From positions 1 through 12,112 of the forward strand of contig SDOA01000120.1 of NCBI GenBank assembly GCA_004524595.1: a DNA stretch of 12,112 bases. Direction: 5' to 3'. Both the position numbers and the translations under genes were made by a program. Source of the DNA: Candidatus Thorarchaeota archaeon. Lineage in GTDB: Archaea; Asgardarchaeota; Thorarchaeia; Thorarchaeales; Thorarchaeaceae. Positions 4,735-12,112 of the stretch are shown one piece after another; position 1 is the stretch's first letter; each line of letters begins with the position of its first letter. The notes under the pieces were generated by a model. That model ran no database searches and was not told the DNA's origin. It saw only the letters and a list, made by a program, of their open reading frames with translations.

Positions 4735-7503
4735 TTGAATTCTATAAGTTTGGAAGCATTTCAAGGGAAAAGAAGGAAAATAGTTGTGCTCTTCTGTTTC
4801 ATGATTTCCTCAGCCATCATAGCAAGTATCATAGTCTTTGTTGACTCATATTCCATGGAAACATGGAACTCCTGCAATGATGTCGGTCCAGTATCACTAG
4901 TGACCTTGGGTAGTGGTATTGATTCTGAAATTGATGAATTTAGAAAGATACAAGGAATCGATAGAGCAGCACCTATCCGCGGAACATTCGCCCACTTTGT
5001 ATCAAACTCATTGGGTCTTTTATGGCAAGCAAACACTTTTGCCATGGGATATGATGAAGAATTCATGGAATCATTCCCCACCATATTCGCCCTTGTAGAA
5101 GGACAATTTCCTGCAAATGATTCAGAACTTGCTATTTCAGTTCTTCTCGCAAAGAGACTCTATGTGGAAGTAGGAGACCAAGTAAATTATTCCTTCTCCT
5201 CCATAAATTCTCCAAACCCTTCCTTTCGTCCAACAATCATATCAGGAATATTTGAACACGGGGAGAAAGATTACGTAAATTCATATTATTATATTCGTGG
5301 TCATGCAATATTTCACTCTTCGTTAAGTCACTCCATGGCAGTTGGATTCATCTACGCAAATGTTGATAGGAGTAAAGTTGTAGCTTATAATCCAGCAGAG
5401 TCACTTGCATATCTAAATGATATTGATGAGGAAATCAGAAGACTCGATGTAATCTATGCTCGGGCAAGAGGGACATCACAATATTCTACTATTAATTTCT
5501 TATCTGATGGCATTAAAGAGTACATGGCGTATTTAACTAATCTTCGGGTTTCGCAAATTCTTAGAAGTGGAGGTGTAATCCTCCTTGAACTTGCGGTTAT
5601 CTATTTAGCCATCAATCATATCTGGAGTGAAAGGGAAAATGAAGTCAGTCTACTCGTTGCCAGAGGTGCATCACAATTTCGGATTAATATTATGATAAGT
5701 ATCGAGATTCTCATTATTGCAATTCTTTCCATTTTACCCGGATTTGTAGTAGGGGTTGTGGTAAGTCGATTTGCTGTTGCTTCAGATGGATTCCTTGGGA
5801 TCAATTTTCAAAAAATCTTAGTGGAACCACTTTTGATCTCTTTTGACAGTGTATTCTACTCAGTTGTTGGAGGGATAGTTCTACCTCTAATTGTTTTAAT
5901 AATATATCAAATGAGAGGACGCCTTAAAATAACAGTGAGAGAAAAGAGTGGAAGACTTGCGAGAATAACTCGAGCTTTAAGGTCTATCAGAGGTGATGTA
6001 GTTCTACTTACTCTAAGTTCAGCATTTCTCATCGCACTTAATATAGGAGGTCCTGCAGTCACACAAGATCCTTTTCTACTAAATCTGCTCAGTTTCTTGC
6101 CCTTCACCTTATTCTTTGGAATGACAAGTCTAGCACTCAAGGGAATGAGACGAGGTACCAATCAATTATCGAGAGCCTTTGGTTTTATTGTAGGAAAGAT
6201 ACCTGCATCTGTTGGAATTCGCAGGATAGGTAAAGTAACTGCATCATCAGGACCACTCATTATTGTACTAGTTTTAGCCATGAGCCTTGCTTGGAACTGT
6301 GCAATTAACGATGCAACTCTACCTTATACGAGAATGAATCAATCCAGGTTTGCTATCGGTGGAGATTTGGCATTCCATCTAGATTCATCGGAATCAGATC
6401 AATGGGATTCGTTTATTGGTAATCTCACTTCTCGCATTCCTTCATCAACGGGGAGCCTCATTAGCATGCTGTCCCTTTCGCTCTCCACTGGTACAGAAGG
6501 TTCGTTTGAATTCACCGCGATTAGTCCGTACGAATATTCTCGAGTTGGTTATGATTCCGTGGGGAATCAATTAAATGAATCAAGTCTTGGACCATTAATG
6601 GAACAACTAGAAATTATGGAGTTCGGTGCTATAATTACACAAGATATTGCAGAACAGTACGACTTGTCAACGGGAGGTTTCTTGAGGGCATTTTGGAGGA
6701 ATGAGACCGATCTTGAGGCACTTGAATTCAGTATAATCAGTGTTGTGCAAGCACTTCCAGACACATTGACATTCAAGAGTGGATATAATCCTTACCCAGG
6801 AAGTGAGTGGACATACAATGTAGGAACAGGAAAAATCTGGGTGAGAAAGGATGATGTGGATAATATCTTTTCAAAAGAAACAAACGCAGCCCACGTATTT
6901 TGTATGAGAGTAGGAGACCAAATGAATGCAACTCTCACAACTGAAGAATACCTGGCTAATGGCGGTATGGAGGTCTTAGAAAATCAAGAATGGGCATCAT
7001 CATTTCGTGAGGTCGATATCTATGTATCACAGGATATCTACGTTCTCGATCGATCCTCAGACACGCTAATGACTATTCTTAGTGTAGGGACTATCATTGG
7101 AGCATTCATTGTTTATGCATTAGAAGAGATAAATTCAAGAAAACGAGAAATAGCACTTCTCAGATCTTTAGGAGCAAAGAGAAATCTTGTCATAAAAATA
7201 CAGGCTTCAGAAATGATTGTTCTTCTTTTAATCAGTGTAATATTACTTGGACTTTTCACGCCGGTTCTATCTGTGAATTCACTTCTTGCAGCGGTCCAGA
7301 CTTATGGCGGTGTGACGTACATTTATCCCGCCCCACTAACCATTCTCACCCCTTGGCTTTTGATGGCAATAATTCTCGCTTTCTTTATATTCTGTATTTC
7401 AATTTTTATTGTTGTTGTAGCATTGTCAAGCTCACGGATTAACCTGAGCCAGTCATTGAATAGTACTTGGACTGAGGTGGGTCCTTATGTGGAGGGATCA
7501 TAA
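4735..7503 (+). CDS. Large FtsX/LolC/MacB-type ABC transporter permease, first of a pair
   Basis: A 922-residue permease with two FtsX-type domains and about ten transmembrane helices. Helix 1 is at about 16-36, followed by an extracellular domain at about 40-270 of the MacB periplasmic type. Helices 2-4 lie at about 277-293, 320-345 and 374-391. The first FtsX signature is SERENEVSLLVARGAS at 298-313. Helices 5-7 are at about 423-437, 451-468 and 505-522, then a second extracellular domain at about 525-770. Helices 8-10 are at about 776-796, 826-846 and 872-895; the second signature is KREIALLRSLGAKRN at 801-815. The positively charged signature loops contact a LolD/MacB-type ATPase in known members, which move lipids, lipoproteins or peptides, or transmit force across the membrane, rather than act as simple channels. 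It overlaps the next permease by one base (TAATG), so the two probably form a heterodimer. No LolD-type ATPase lies in the window. Substrate unknown. Confidence 0.88.
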   Translation: MNSISLEAFQGKRRKIVVLFCFMISSAIIASIIVFVDSYSMETWNSCNDVGPVSLVTLGSGIDSEIDEFRKIQGIDRAAPIRGTFAHFVSNSLGLLWQANTFAMGYDEEFMESFPTIFALVEGQFPANDSELAISVLLAKRLYVEVGDQVNYSFSSINSPNPSFRPTIISGIFEHGEKDYVNSYYYIRGHAIFHSSLSHSMAVGFIYANVDRSKVVAYNPAESLAYLNDIDEEIRRLDVIYARARGTSQYSTINFLSDGIKEYMAYLTNLRVSQILRSGGVILLELAVIYLAINHIWSERENEVSLLVARGASQFRINIMISIEILIIAILSILPGFVVGVVVSRFAVASDGFLGINFQKILVEPLLISFDSVFYSVVGGIVLPLIVLIIYQMRGRLKITVREKSGRLARITRALRSIRGDVVLLTLSSAFLIALNIGGPAVTQDPFLLNLLSFLPFTLFFGMTSLALKGMRRGTNQLSRAFGFIVGKIPASVGIRRIGKVTASSGPLIIVLVLAMSLAWNCAINDATLPYTRMNQSRFAIGGDLAFHLDSSESDQWDSFIGNLTSRIPSSTGSLISMLSLSLSTGTEGSFEFTAISPYEYSRVGYDSVGNQLNESSLGPLMEQLEIMEFGAIITQDIAEQYDLSTGGFLRAFWRNETDLEALEFSIISVVQALPDTLTFKSGYNPYPGSEWTYNVGTGKIWVRKDDVDNIFSKETNAAHVFCMRVGDQMNATLTTEEYLANGGMEVLENQEWASSFREVDIYVSQDIYVLDRSSDTLMTILSVGTIIGAFIVYALEEINSRKREIALLRSLGAKRNLVIKIQASEMIVLLLISVILLGLFTPVLSVNSLLAAVQTYGGVTYIYPAPLTILTPWLLMAIILAFFIFCISIFIVVVALSSSRINLSQSLNSTWTEVGPYVEGS
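7491..7496 (+). promoter_or_regulatory. Ribosome binding site of the second FtsX gene
   Basis: GGAGGG at 7491-7496 lies 6 bases before ATG 7503 within the last codons of the upstream permease. With the TAATG stop-start overlap it implies coupled, near-equal synthesis of the two permeases. Confidence 0.65.
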
Positions 7504-10313
7504 TGTTTCTCATATCCAGACTCACATCGCAAAGTCCTCAAGTTCTTGCAACTTTACTCATGTTTTCTCTTTCAGCAGGAGTTTTGGGTGGCGTCTTATT
7601 CTACATGGATAGCACAAGCTCAAATGTACTTGAAGAGATGACTCAAGAGATACCAATCGATATGGAGGTTAAGTGCACATCTGAATTCTATGAAACAAAT
7701 GCGACGACTATTGATCTTATCGCAGCAATTATTGATGAACAGAAGCTGGTAGTTGATACGGAAATAGTAGCATTCATGGATAGTTCAGACAATGAGTTTC
7801 CGGAAGTAAGATTTAGAAAGTATACATATCTTGGTGTAGATAATTCGATTTTTGATACGTTTCCAAAGGCAATTCAAGTTGTTACAAAGTTAGATGATTT
7901 GAATGATACATCATGCTACCTAGAACAAGAGTGGGCGGATTATCTGGAACTAGAGATTGGTAGCATTTACGTTGCGGAGATTGTAGCTATTAACACAAAT
8001 TATACTGTTGAGAGATACAACGCTAGTTTCACCATAGTTGGAATATTCACTACCAACACATTCAGGAGTCATATTGATTCCAGTGGAAATTCAATTACAT
8101 CACTTCGAATGATTACGACCCGTAATGGTCTAATGTCAGAGTTTGGTAATGTTGGCCATCAATCAATACAAGATACGTTCTATAGTATCTGGACTAGATT
8201 TGATTCTAGATTCATCATCCATGGTAGTCCGAGTATTGTTGAATCATCACTCTCAGATGTGAAAAAGAAAATTGAACAGCGGACATTGCCATATGCAAAG
8301 GTAAGTGATTTTGAGATTCTTGGAATTGTTTTTGGATACAATACTTGGGCTTCTACAATGACTATCATTTCTCTGGCATTTTCAATCCCCAGCATTGTGA
8401 TGGGCATTATGCTTTTAGTCTACAATTCACGATTGATGGAGGACCAACACAGACGGGAAACAGGCACATTAATCACTAGAGGCTCATCTGGATGGCAATC
8501 ATTTAATTGGGTCATCTCCAGTGCGCTTGTGACAGGTGTAATAGGAAGTGTAGGAGCAGTATTGACAGGAGCCCTCGCTGCGTTACTTTCAGGAGGAGTT
8601 AGACAACTTCTAGTTTTTAGCGGAGAGGAATTATTTTCTTTCAACCTGCTACTTGAACCAACCTCAATTACAATCATCTTTGTGTTTTCATTTATTGTAG
8701 GTTTTGCTATATCATTACCATCAGCAATCAATGCACTCCTTTTAATCCCTGATGAAGCTCACTCAGTGGTCGAAAGGCAATCACTAGCAGGAAAAGAAAA
8801 AATTCGTTCGCCTATAGCTGAGGTGATTGCAGTCATAGTTTCTGGTCTTCTTGTGACACCACTTTTATCAACCCTCAGTTCGGGAGCTGTTTCATCGAAC
8901 GGATTAGTTCTCTTTGCAGCCTTAGTCATAATGATGTTTGGAATCTTTATAGTTTCAATAGCGAGAATCCTTTCGATACCTGCATCGTTTATCAAATCAA
9001 AGATGCTTGGTTTGTTCCAAAGTGCATCTTCTACTCCGGGAATCAGATTGATATCTAGGAATGCAATATTGGCAAAGAAAAGTGAAGCAATGGGTGTGAT
9101 GTTCATTGGACTAGTATTTACAGCAGGCTTCTTTTCAATTGTTTCATCCACTACTGGTTCAAATCATATGACAGAGCTTTTCCATTTTGATGTCGGAGCT
9201 GACATTGTCATAAATGTGAATGAAGACCTTAGGTATACGTCAAATGAAATTGTGGAGAGAATCAGATCTATTGAAGGTGTGAATAATGCTAGCGCATTAT
9301 TGAAAACATACGCTCGCGTCTTGTATTTGCAAGCAATTGAACCACAGGGTTTAGTTCTAGTGAACACGTCACTTCCAATTTATGCTGTTGACTCTCTGAG
9401 TTGGATTCAAACCGCATTCATACTACCCTATTTCACAAAGAGTGGACACCCTTATGATACAATACCACTTCTTTCTTCAAATGAAACCAACGTTATTAGT
9501 TCATTCATGCCCATTAAACAGTACGTGGAGGGGCAAGCAGTCTATAATAATTCTGTGAGTGTTTCCATTCAGACCACCAATCAGAATTACATCCTTGACT
9601 GTTCCATTGTAGATGTGATGTCTACTGATTATGCTTCTAGAAGTGTAAGCTATTTTCCTGGTGAACCAGAGGTCCGTGATTTCCTTATTATGAATATTAT
9701 GTATATTCAGACCCTCCTAAACACGTCTCGTGTGGATAAAATTTTCATTGATGTGGCAGATGGTGCCAACTATACAAGGGTGATGGAAGACATTAGAAAC
9801 ATCGCCAATTTTACTTCTGAGGAGATAGTATCGTCTCAAACAGGCATTGATGAAGTTCTAGACTCACGAACAGGACAATCAATCTACGGAGTCTATACGC
9901 TCAATCTATTGTTTTCACTCATCTATTTGACTGCTGGATTAATGATAATTTCTCTAGTCAAAACTCGACGACTTCAAAGGCAGTTCTCGATCCTACGAGC
10001 ACTTGGCACACCAAATTCATCAATCATGCACGCAAGCATTGTAGATATCGGTGTGAGTATGATTCAAGGGATTCTAATAGGTTCAATAGTTGGACTCATC
10101 TTGTCACGTTTCGTATTGCAAATACCACTCGCTTATCTCGGATTAACCACAGAAATTGTTTGGTCTCGACTCCCAGTTTTCTTATCAATACCACTACCTT
10201 TACTCCTAGGATTTATTATATTGAGCTTTAGTTCAGCTTTCATCACAACGTATCTTGCCACCAAAAAATCGCTCTCTAGTAATTTGGCTTGTGATATCAG
10301 AAATACAGAATAG
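7503..10313 (+). CDS. Large FtsX/LolC/MacB-type ABC transporter permease, second of a pair
   Basis: A 936-residue paralogue-like partner of the preceding gene with the same plan: helix 1 at about 14-34; extracellular domain about 38-275; helices 2-4 at about 284-306, 336-362 and 387-413; FtsX signature HRRETGTLITRGSSGWQ at 316-332; helices 5-7 (about 437-457, 467-488, and the LGVMFIGLVFTAGFF-like segment encoded near 9096-9140); second extracellular domain; helix 8 at about 800-818; signature RRLQRQFSILRALGTPNSS at 830-848; helix 9 at about 851-873; helix 10 at about 895-918. Sequence similarity to its partner is low outside the signatures, so the duplication is old or the two were recruited separately. 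It has two FtsX domains, unlike single-domain cell-division FtsX (about 300 aa). The gene ends in TAG, and the same frame stays open for another 62 codons after it (see 10314-10502). Confidence 0.88.
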   Translation: MFLISRLTSQSPQVLATLLMFSLSAGVLGGVLFYMDSTSSNVLEEMTQEIPIDMEVKCTSEFYETNATTIDLIAAIIDEQKLVVDTEIVAFMDSSDNEFPEVRFRKYTYLGVDNSIFDTFPKAIQVVTKLDDLNDTSCYLEQEWADYLELEIGSIYVAEIVAINTNYTVERYNASFTIVGIFTTNTFRSHIDSSGNSITSLRMITTRNGLMSEFGNVGHQSIQDTFYSIWTRFDSRFIIHGSPSIVESSLSDVKKKIEQRTLPYAKVSDFEILGIVFGYNTWASTMTIISLAFSIPSIVMGIMLLVYNSRLMEDQHRRETGTLITRGSSGWQSFNWVISSALVTGVIGSVGAVLTGALAALLSGGVRQLLVFSGEELFSFNLLLEPTSITIIFVFSFIVGFAISLPSAINALLLIPDEAHSVVERQSLAGKEKIRSPIAEVIAVIVSGLLVTPLLSTLSSGAVSSNGLVLFAALVIMMFGIFIVSIARILSIPASFIKSKMLGLFQSASSTPGIRLISRNAILAKKSEAMGVMFIGLVFTAGFFSIVSSTTGSNHMTELFHFDVGADIVINVNEDLRYTSNEIVERIRSIEGVNNASALLKTYARVLYLQAIEPQGLVLVNTSLPIYAVDSLSWIQTAFILPYFTKSGHPYDTIPLLSSNETNVISSFMPIKQYVEGQAVYNNSVSVSIQTTNQNYILDCSIVDVMSTDYASRSVSYFPGEPEVRDFLIMNIMYIQTLLNTSRVDKIFIDVADGANYTRVMEDIRNIANFTSEEIVSSQTGIDEVLDSRTGQSIYGVYTLNLLFSLIYLTAGLMIISLVKTRRLQRQFSILRALGTPNSSIMHASIVDIGVSMIQGILIGSIVGLILSRFVLQIPLAYLGLTTEIVWSRLPVFLSIPLPLLLGFIILSFSSAFITTYLATKKSLSSNLACDIRNTE

Positions 10314-10502
10314 CTAGTCTTTCAAGCTTCTAACACACAGAGAATAGACATCATAACTTCTACACCTACAACAACTCTGTCAAACAATATAACAAATTCC
10401 AGAACTTCTACTACAACTGATTTCAAACTGAAAGCAGATGTTATCTCTTTCTTAGGAGTTTGCAGTACAGCTCTAGAAATTACAATTCTTATTGCGAAGT
10501 GA
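10314..10502 (+). pseudogene. Relic of a beta-helix protein's C-terminus (Thr/Ser stalk and membrane anchor)
   Basis: The gap 10314-10671 contains no intact known gene. Its first half is an open frame of 62 codons ending in TGA at 10500-10502, with no start codon and in phase with the preceding permease's TAG. From 10356 it reads TSTPTTTLSNNITNSRTSTT then TDFKLKADVISFLGVCSTAL then EITILIAK. This matches the build of the live beta-helix protein's end: a Thr-rich linker, then LGLFIGVSYSALVIITIK and a basic last residue (compare FLGVCSTALEITILIAK). I read it as the tail of a lost NosD-like gene. The alternative, a C-terminal extension of the permease made by reading through TAG, is less likely because FtsX proteins normally end as this one does, a short way after helix 10. 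Confidence 0.5.
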
Positions 10503-10512
10503 GGGAATTGTT

Positions 10513-10599
10513 ATGGGCGATAAGGCTATGTCGAATTGTTTCACTAATTGGAGAGATCATAACAAGCGTGTAAAGTTTGTGGGTTATAATTGTAATTAA
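10513..10599 (+). CDS. Very short open frame (28 codons), doubtful
   Basis: ATG 10513 is preceded by GAGGG at 10501-10505 with a 7-base gap and runs to TAA at 10597-10599. The peptide reads MGDKAMSNCFTNWRDHNKRV then KFVGYNCN, with two cysteines and no hydrophobic segment. The GAGGG overlaps the relic's stop, so this may be only the ribosome site and broken start of a lost downstream gene. No family recognised. Confidence 0.15.
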   Translation: MGDKAMSNCFTNWRDHNKRVKFVGYNCN

Positions 10600-10616
10600 T
10601 AAAAAATCATTATGCG

Positions 10617-10627
10617 TTTTTATAAAA
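10617..10627 (+). promoter_or_regulatory. TATA box of the ABC ATPase gene
   Basis: TTTTTATAAAA at 10617-10627 is a good archaeal TATA box. A start site near 10648 leaves about 24 bases of leader before GTG 10672. It suggests the ATPase/permease pair is transcribed separately from the FtsX pair. Confidence 0.45.
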
Positions 10628-10671
10628 ACTTTAAAGCTTTGAAACAGCTAAGAAAATATGGGGTTGGTTAG

Positions 10672-11442
10672 GTGTCGAATGGAACTGTTATTCAAACACA
10701 TGGTCTATCAAAGAATTTTGGCAATATCGTTGCGTTAAGCAATCTGGACCTTTCAGTAGAAAGAGGGAGTGTATTCGGGTTTTTAGGACCCAATGGTGCA
10801 GGAAAGACAACGACCGTTCGAATCCTCTCGGGTCTCTTACGACCGACCAGCGGAGATGCCACAGTATGCGGTTTCGACGTACATACACAAAGAGAAGATA
10901 TCAAAGCGGTAACCGGACTCCTTCCTGAAACTCCAGGTCTCTATTCAAAGCTTTCAGCAGTAGAATTTTTGGAGTTCATTGGTGCCCTCAATGATATGAG
11001 TGGTGAACTACTTCACAGACGAATCGATAGCCTTCTTAATCTCATGGGTCTCGAAAGTAGACAAAATGACTTACTTGAGAGTTATAGTAGTGGAATGAAA
11101 CAGAAGGTACTTGTGGCTTCAACAGTACTCCATGAACCACAACTTGTGTTTCTCGATGAACCCACTTCACGCCTGGACCCTGCTGCAAGTGTTTTGGTGA
11201 AAGAGATCATCATAGCAATGGCAAAAGAGATTGACACTACATTTTTCATCTGCACACATATGACTGACTTTGCTGAAGATGTCTGCGAAATAATAGGTAT
11301 TTTGAATGAAGGCATATTGAACACACTGGGTTCTCCTAGTGACATTATTCACCAAGTTGGAGGAAAGAACCTCGAGGAGGCATATCTGAAAATTGTAGGT
11401 GGTGAGGTAGACAGATCAAAACTCCTTAGTTGGAGGGACTGA
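10672..11442 (+). CDS. ABC transporter ATP-binding protein, NatA/CcmA/NosF type
   Basis: A 256-residue ABC ATPase with all motifs: Walker A GPNGAGKT at 39-46; Q-loop region TGLLPETPGLYSKLS at 81-95, with Glu86 at the Q position as is common in this subfamily; signature YSSGMKQK at 138-145; Walker B LVFLDEP at 158-164 with catalytic Glu163; D-loop SRLD at 166-169 (usually SGLD); and H-loop His196 in FFICTHM. The opening FGNIVALSNLDLSVERGSVF with LGPNGAGKTT is typical of exporters that pair with an ABC-2 permease (NatA, DrrA, NosF), not with FtsX permeases. It should hydrolyse ATP in the cytoplasm and drive the permease encoded next. GTG 10672 is the first possible start after an in-frame TAG at 10669; the SD is weak (GGGG at 10660-10663). 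The gene overlaps the frame of the following permease by up to 13 bases. Confidence 0.93.
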   Translation: MSNGTVIQTHGLSKNFGNIVALSNLDLSVERGSVFGFLGPNGAGKTTTVRILSGLLRPTSGDATVCGFDVHTQREDIKAVTGLLPETPGLYSKLSAVEFLEFIGALNDMSGELLHRRIDSLLNLMGLESRQNDLLESYSSGMKQKVLVASTVLHEPQLVFLDEPTSRLDPAASVLVKEIIIAMAKEIDTTFFICTHMTDFAEDVCEIIGILNEGILNTLGSPSDIIHQVGGKNLEEAYLKIVGGEVDRSKLLSWRD

Positions 11443-12112
11443 GTCTGACACGAAAATGGTTAGCAATTGCTAAGACTGAAATCTTTGTACAGACATCTAA
11501 ATTTCGGAGAGCCCGTAAGATTGTTAGTATCTTACTACTACTTTTCGGTATTGTATGGGCACTCTTCATCATTCCTAATATCATGACGTCAATCCTTAGT
11601 GGATTCGGATCAGAAGTTGAACTTCTATTTATGGCTGGTTTTCCGAGTCTAATGCGCTCAGCTATGCTCCTTCTATGGATTATCTTCTTGATCTATCCAA
11701 TCTCGTATGCACTGCAGGAGATACGTATAGGACAATGGGAAATCATGCTGAGTAATAATGTGAGTACACGAGATATGATGTTCGGCATGTTCTTAGGAAA
11801 GGTGCCGAGCTATGGACTTCTTGTAATTTACGCTGCTCCAATAATTCTCTCTCCATTTGCCATTTTCTTCGAGGTCAGTTTAATAGGTCAACTCATCATG
11901 TATCTGACAGTGTTCTTTGTCGCACTCAGTACACTTTTTCTGTCCAATCTTATCACTACAGCAATTCAGGCAAAACTTGGCGAATCTTCTCGAGGAAACG
12001 ATATAGCTAAAGCTTTGTCAATGGTAGTTGCAGTCATTGTTCTTCTTCCAATGTATGGATTGATGTATTTTGCAAATGCGATGTCTGCTTTCTTGGGTAT
12101 GGATGTCTTTCT
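11430..12112 (+). CDS. ABC-2/NosY-like transporter permease, C-terminus beyond window
   Basis: An open frame of 227 codons runs to the window edge without a stop. The soluble start LTRKWLAIAKTEIFVQTSKFRRARK is the short amphipathic entry typical of ABC-2 permeases. Helices are at about 30-49 (KIVSILLLLFGIVWALFIIP), 77-94 (SAMLLLWIIFLIYPISYA), 127-148, 152-173 and 197-217 (counted from TTG). The loop EIRIGQWEIMLSNNVSTRDM at 97-116 with MFGMFLGKVPS after it corresponds to the coupling-helix region (E-x-x-x-G-x-x-E-x-L-x-x-x-x-V/P-x-S) that meets the ATPase. The start is uncertain: TTG 11430 is the first possible codon, just after an in-frame TAG (11427), but GGAGGG at 11432-11437 is placed 7 bases before CTG 11445, which would be a rare start. 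Both starts lie close to or overlap the ATPase stop, so the two are co-translated. Substrate unknown. Confidence 0.82.
   Translation, partial: MEGLSLTRKWLAIAKTEIFVQTSKFRRARKIVSILLLLFGIVWALFIIPNIMTSILSGFGSEVELLFMAGFPSLMRSAMLLLWIIFLIYPISYALQEIRIGQWEIMLSNNVSTRDMMFGMFLGKVPSYGLLVIYAAPIILSPFAIFFEVSLIGQLIMYLTVFFVALSTLFLSNLITTAIQAKLGESSRGNDIAKALSMVVAVIVLLPMYGLMYFANAMSAFLGMDVF

Noticed and set aside
8420..9151. Two long minus-strand frames inside the second FtsX gene
   Set aside because: Both are antisense to conserved transmembrane and FtsX signature coding sequence and lack start signals.
10503..10671. Search for a tRNA or other structured RNA in the spacer before the ABC ATPase
   Set aside because: No T-loop GTTCGAATCC-like box, no acceptor-stem pairing and no GC-rich stretch; the spacer is A/T-rich with a TATA box.
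1..12112. CRISPR arrays, insertion sequences, transposases, integrase or attachment sites
   Set aside because: No regular direct repeats with spacers, no transposase-like open frame and no terminal inverted repeats were seen on reading; the only duplication is the decayed gene junction.

Overview
The window looks like a piece of an Asgard archaeal chromosome. The evidence is a eukaryote-like Rab/Ras-type small GTPase, archaeal TATA-like boxes in front of several genes, a mix of short-leader genes and Shine-Dalgarno (SD) genes with frequent TTG/GTG starts, and secreted beta-helix proteins carrying a Thr-rich stalk and a C-terminal membrane anchor. A- and T-rich composition fits. I cannot fix the lineage from one window; Thorarchaeia- or Heimdallarchaeia-like are both possible.

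Layout. Positions 1-2956 are all on the minus strand. Reading leftwards from 2956 they hold a secreted, C-terminally anchored protein of unknown function; a YcaQ/AlkX-type DNA glycosylase (HTH_42 family); the small GTPase; and the first 45 codons of a heavy-metal P-type ATPase (GMHCASC metal-binding motif), cut by the window edge. From 3067 everything is on the plus strand: a two-helix membrane protein with an acidic tail, translationally coupled to a NosD-like beta-helix surface protein; two very large, coupled FtsX/LolC/MacB-type permeases; a NatA/NosF/CcmA-type ABC ATPase; and a multi-helix ABC-2/NosY-like permease that runs off the right edge and overlaps the ATPase gene.

The most interesting structure lies between the genes. 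The gap at 4529-4640 holds a decayed second copy of the junction between the membrane-protein gene and the beta-helix gene (57 of 74 bases identical to 3329-3402 by hand alignment, with the stop codon at the same place). The gap after the second FtsX gene (10314-10502) holds an open frame that reads as a Ser/Thr-rich stalk plus a hydrophobic end, like the C-terminus of the beta-helix protein. The FtsX pair therefore appears to sit between the head and tail scars of a lost second beta-helix gene. The tail scar lies directly before an ABC ATPase and an ABC-2 permease, the same order as nosD-nosF-nosY. The right half is best read as an envelope ABC-transport region with a repeated and partly eroded beta-helix module. 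Whether it is related to copper handling, as nosDFY and the P-type ATPase at the left edge might suggest, is only a hypothesis.
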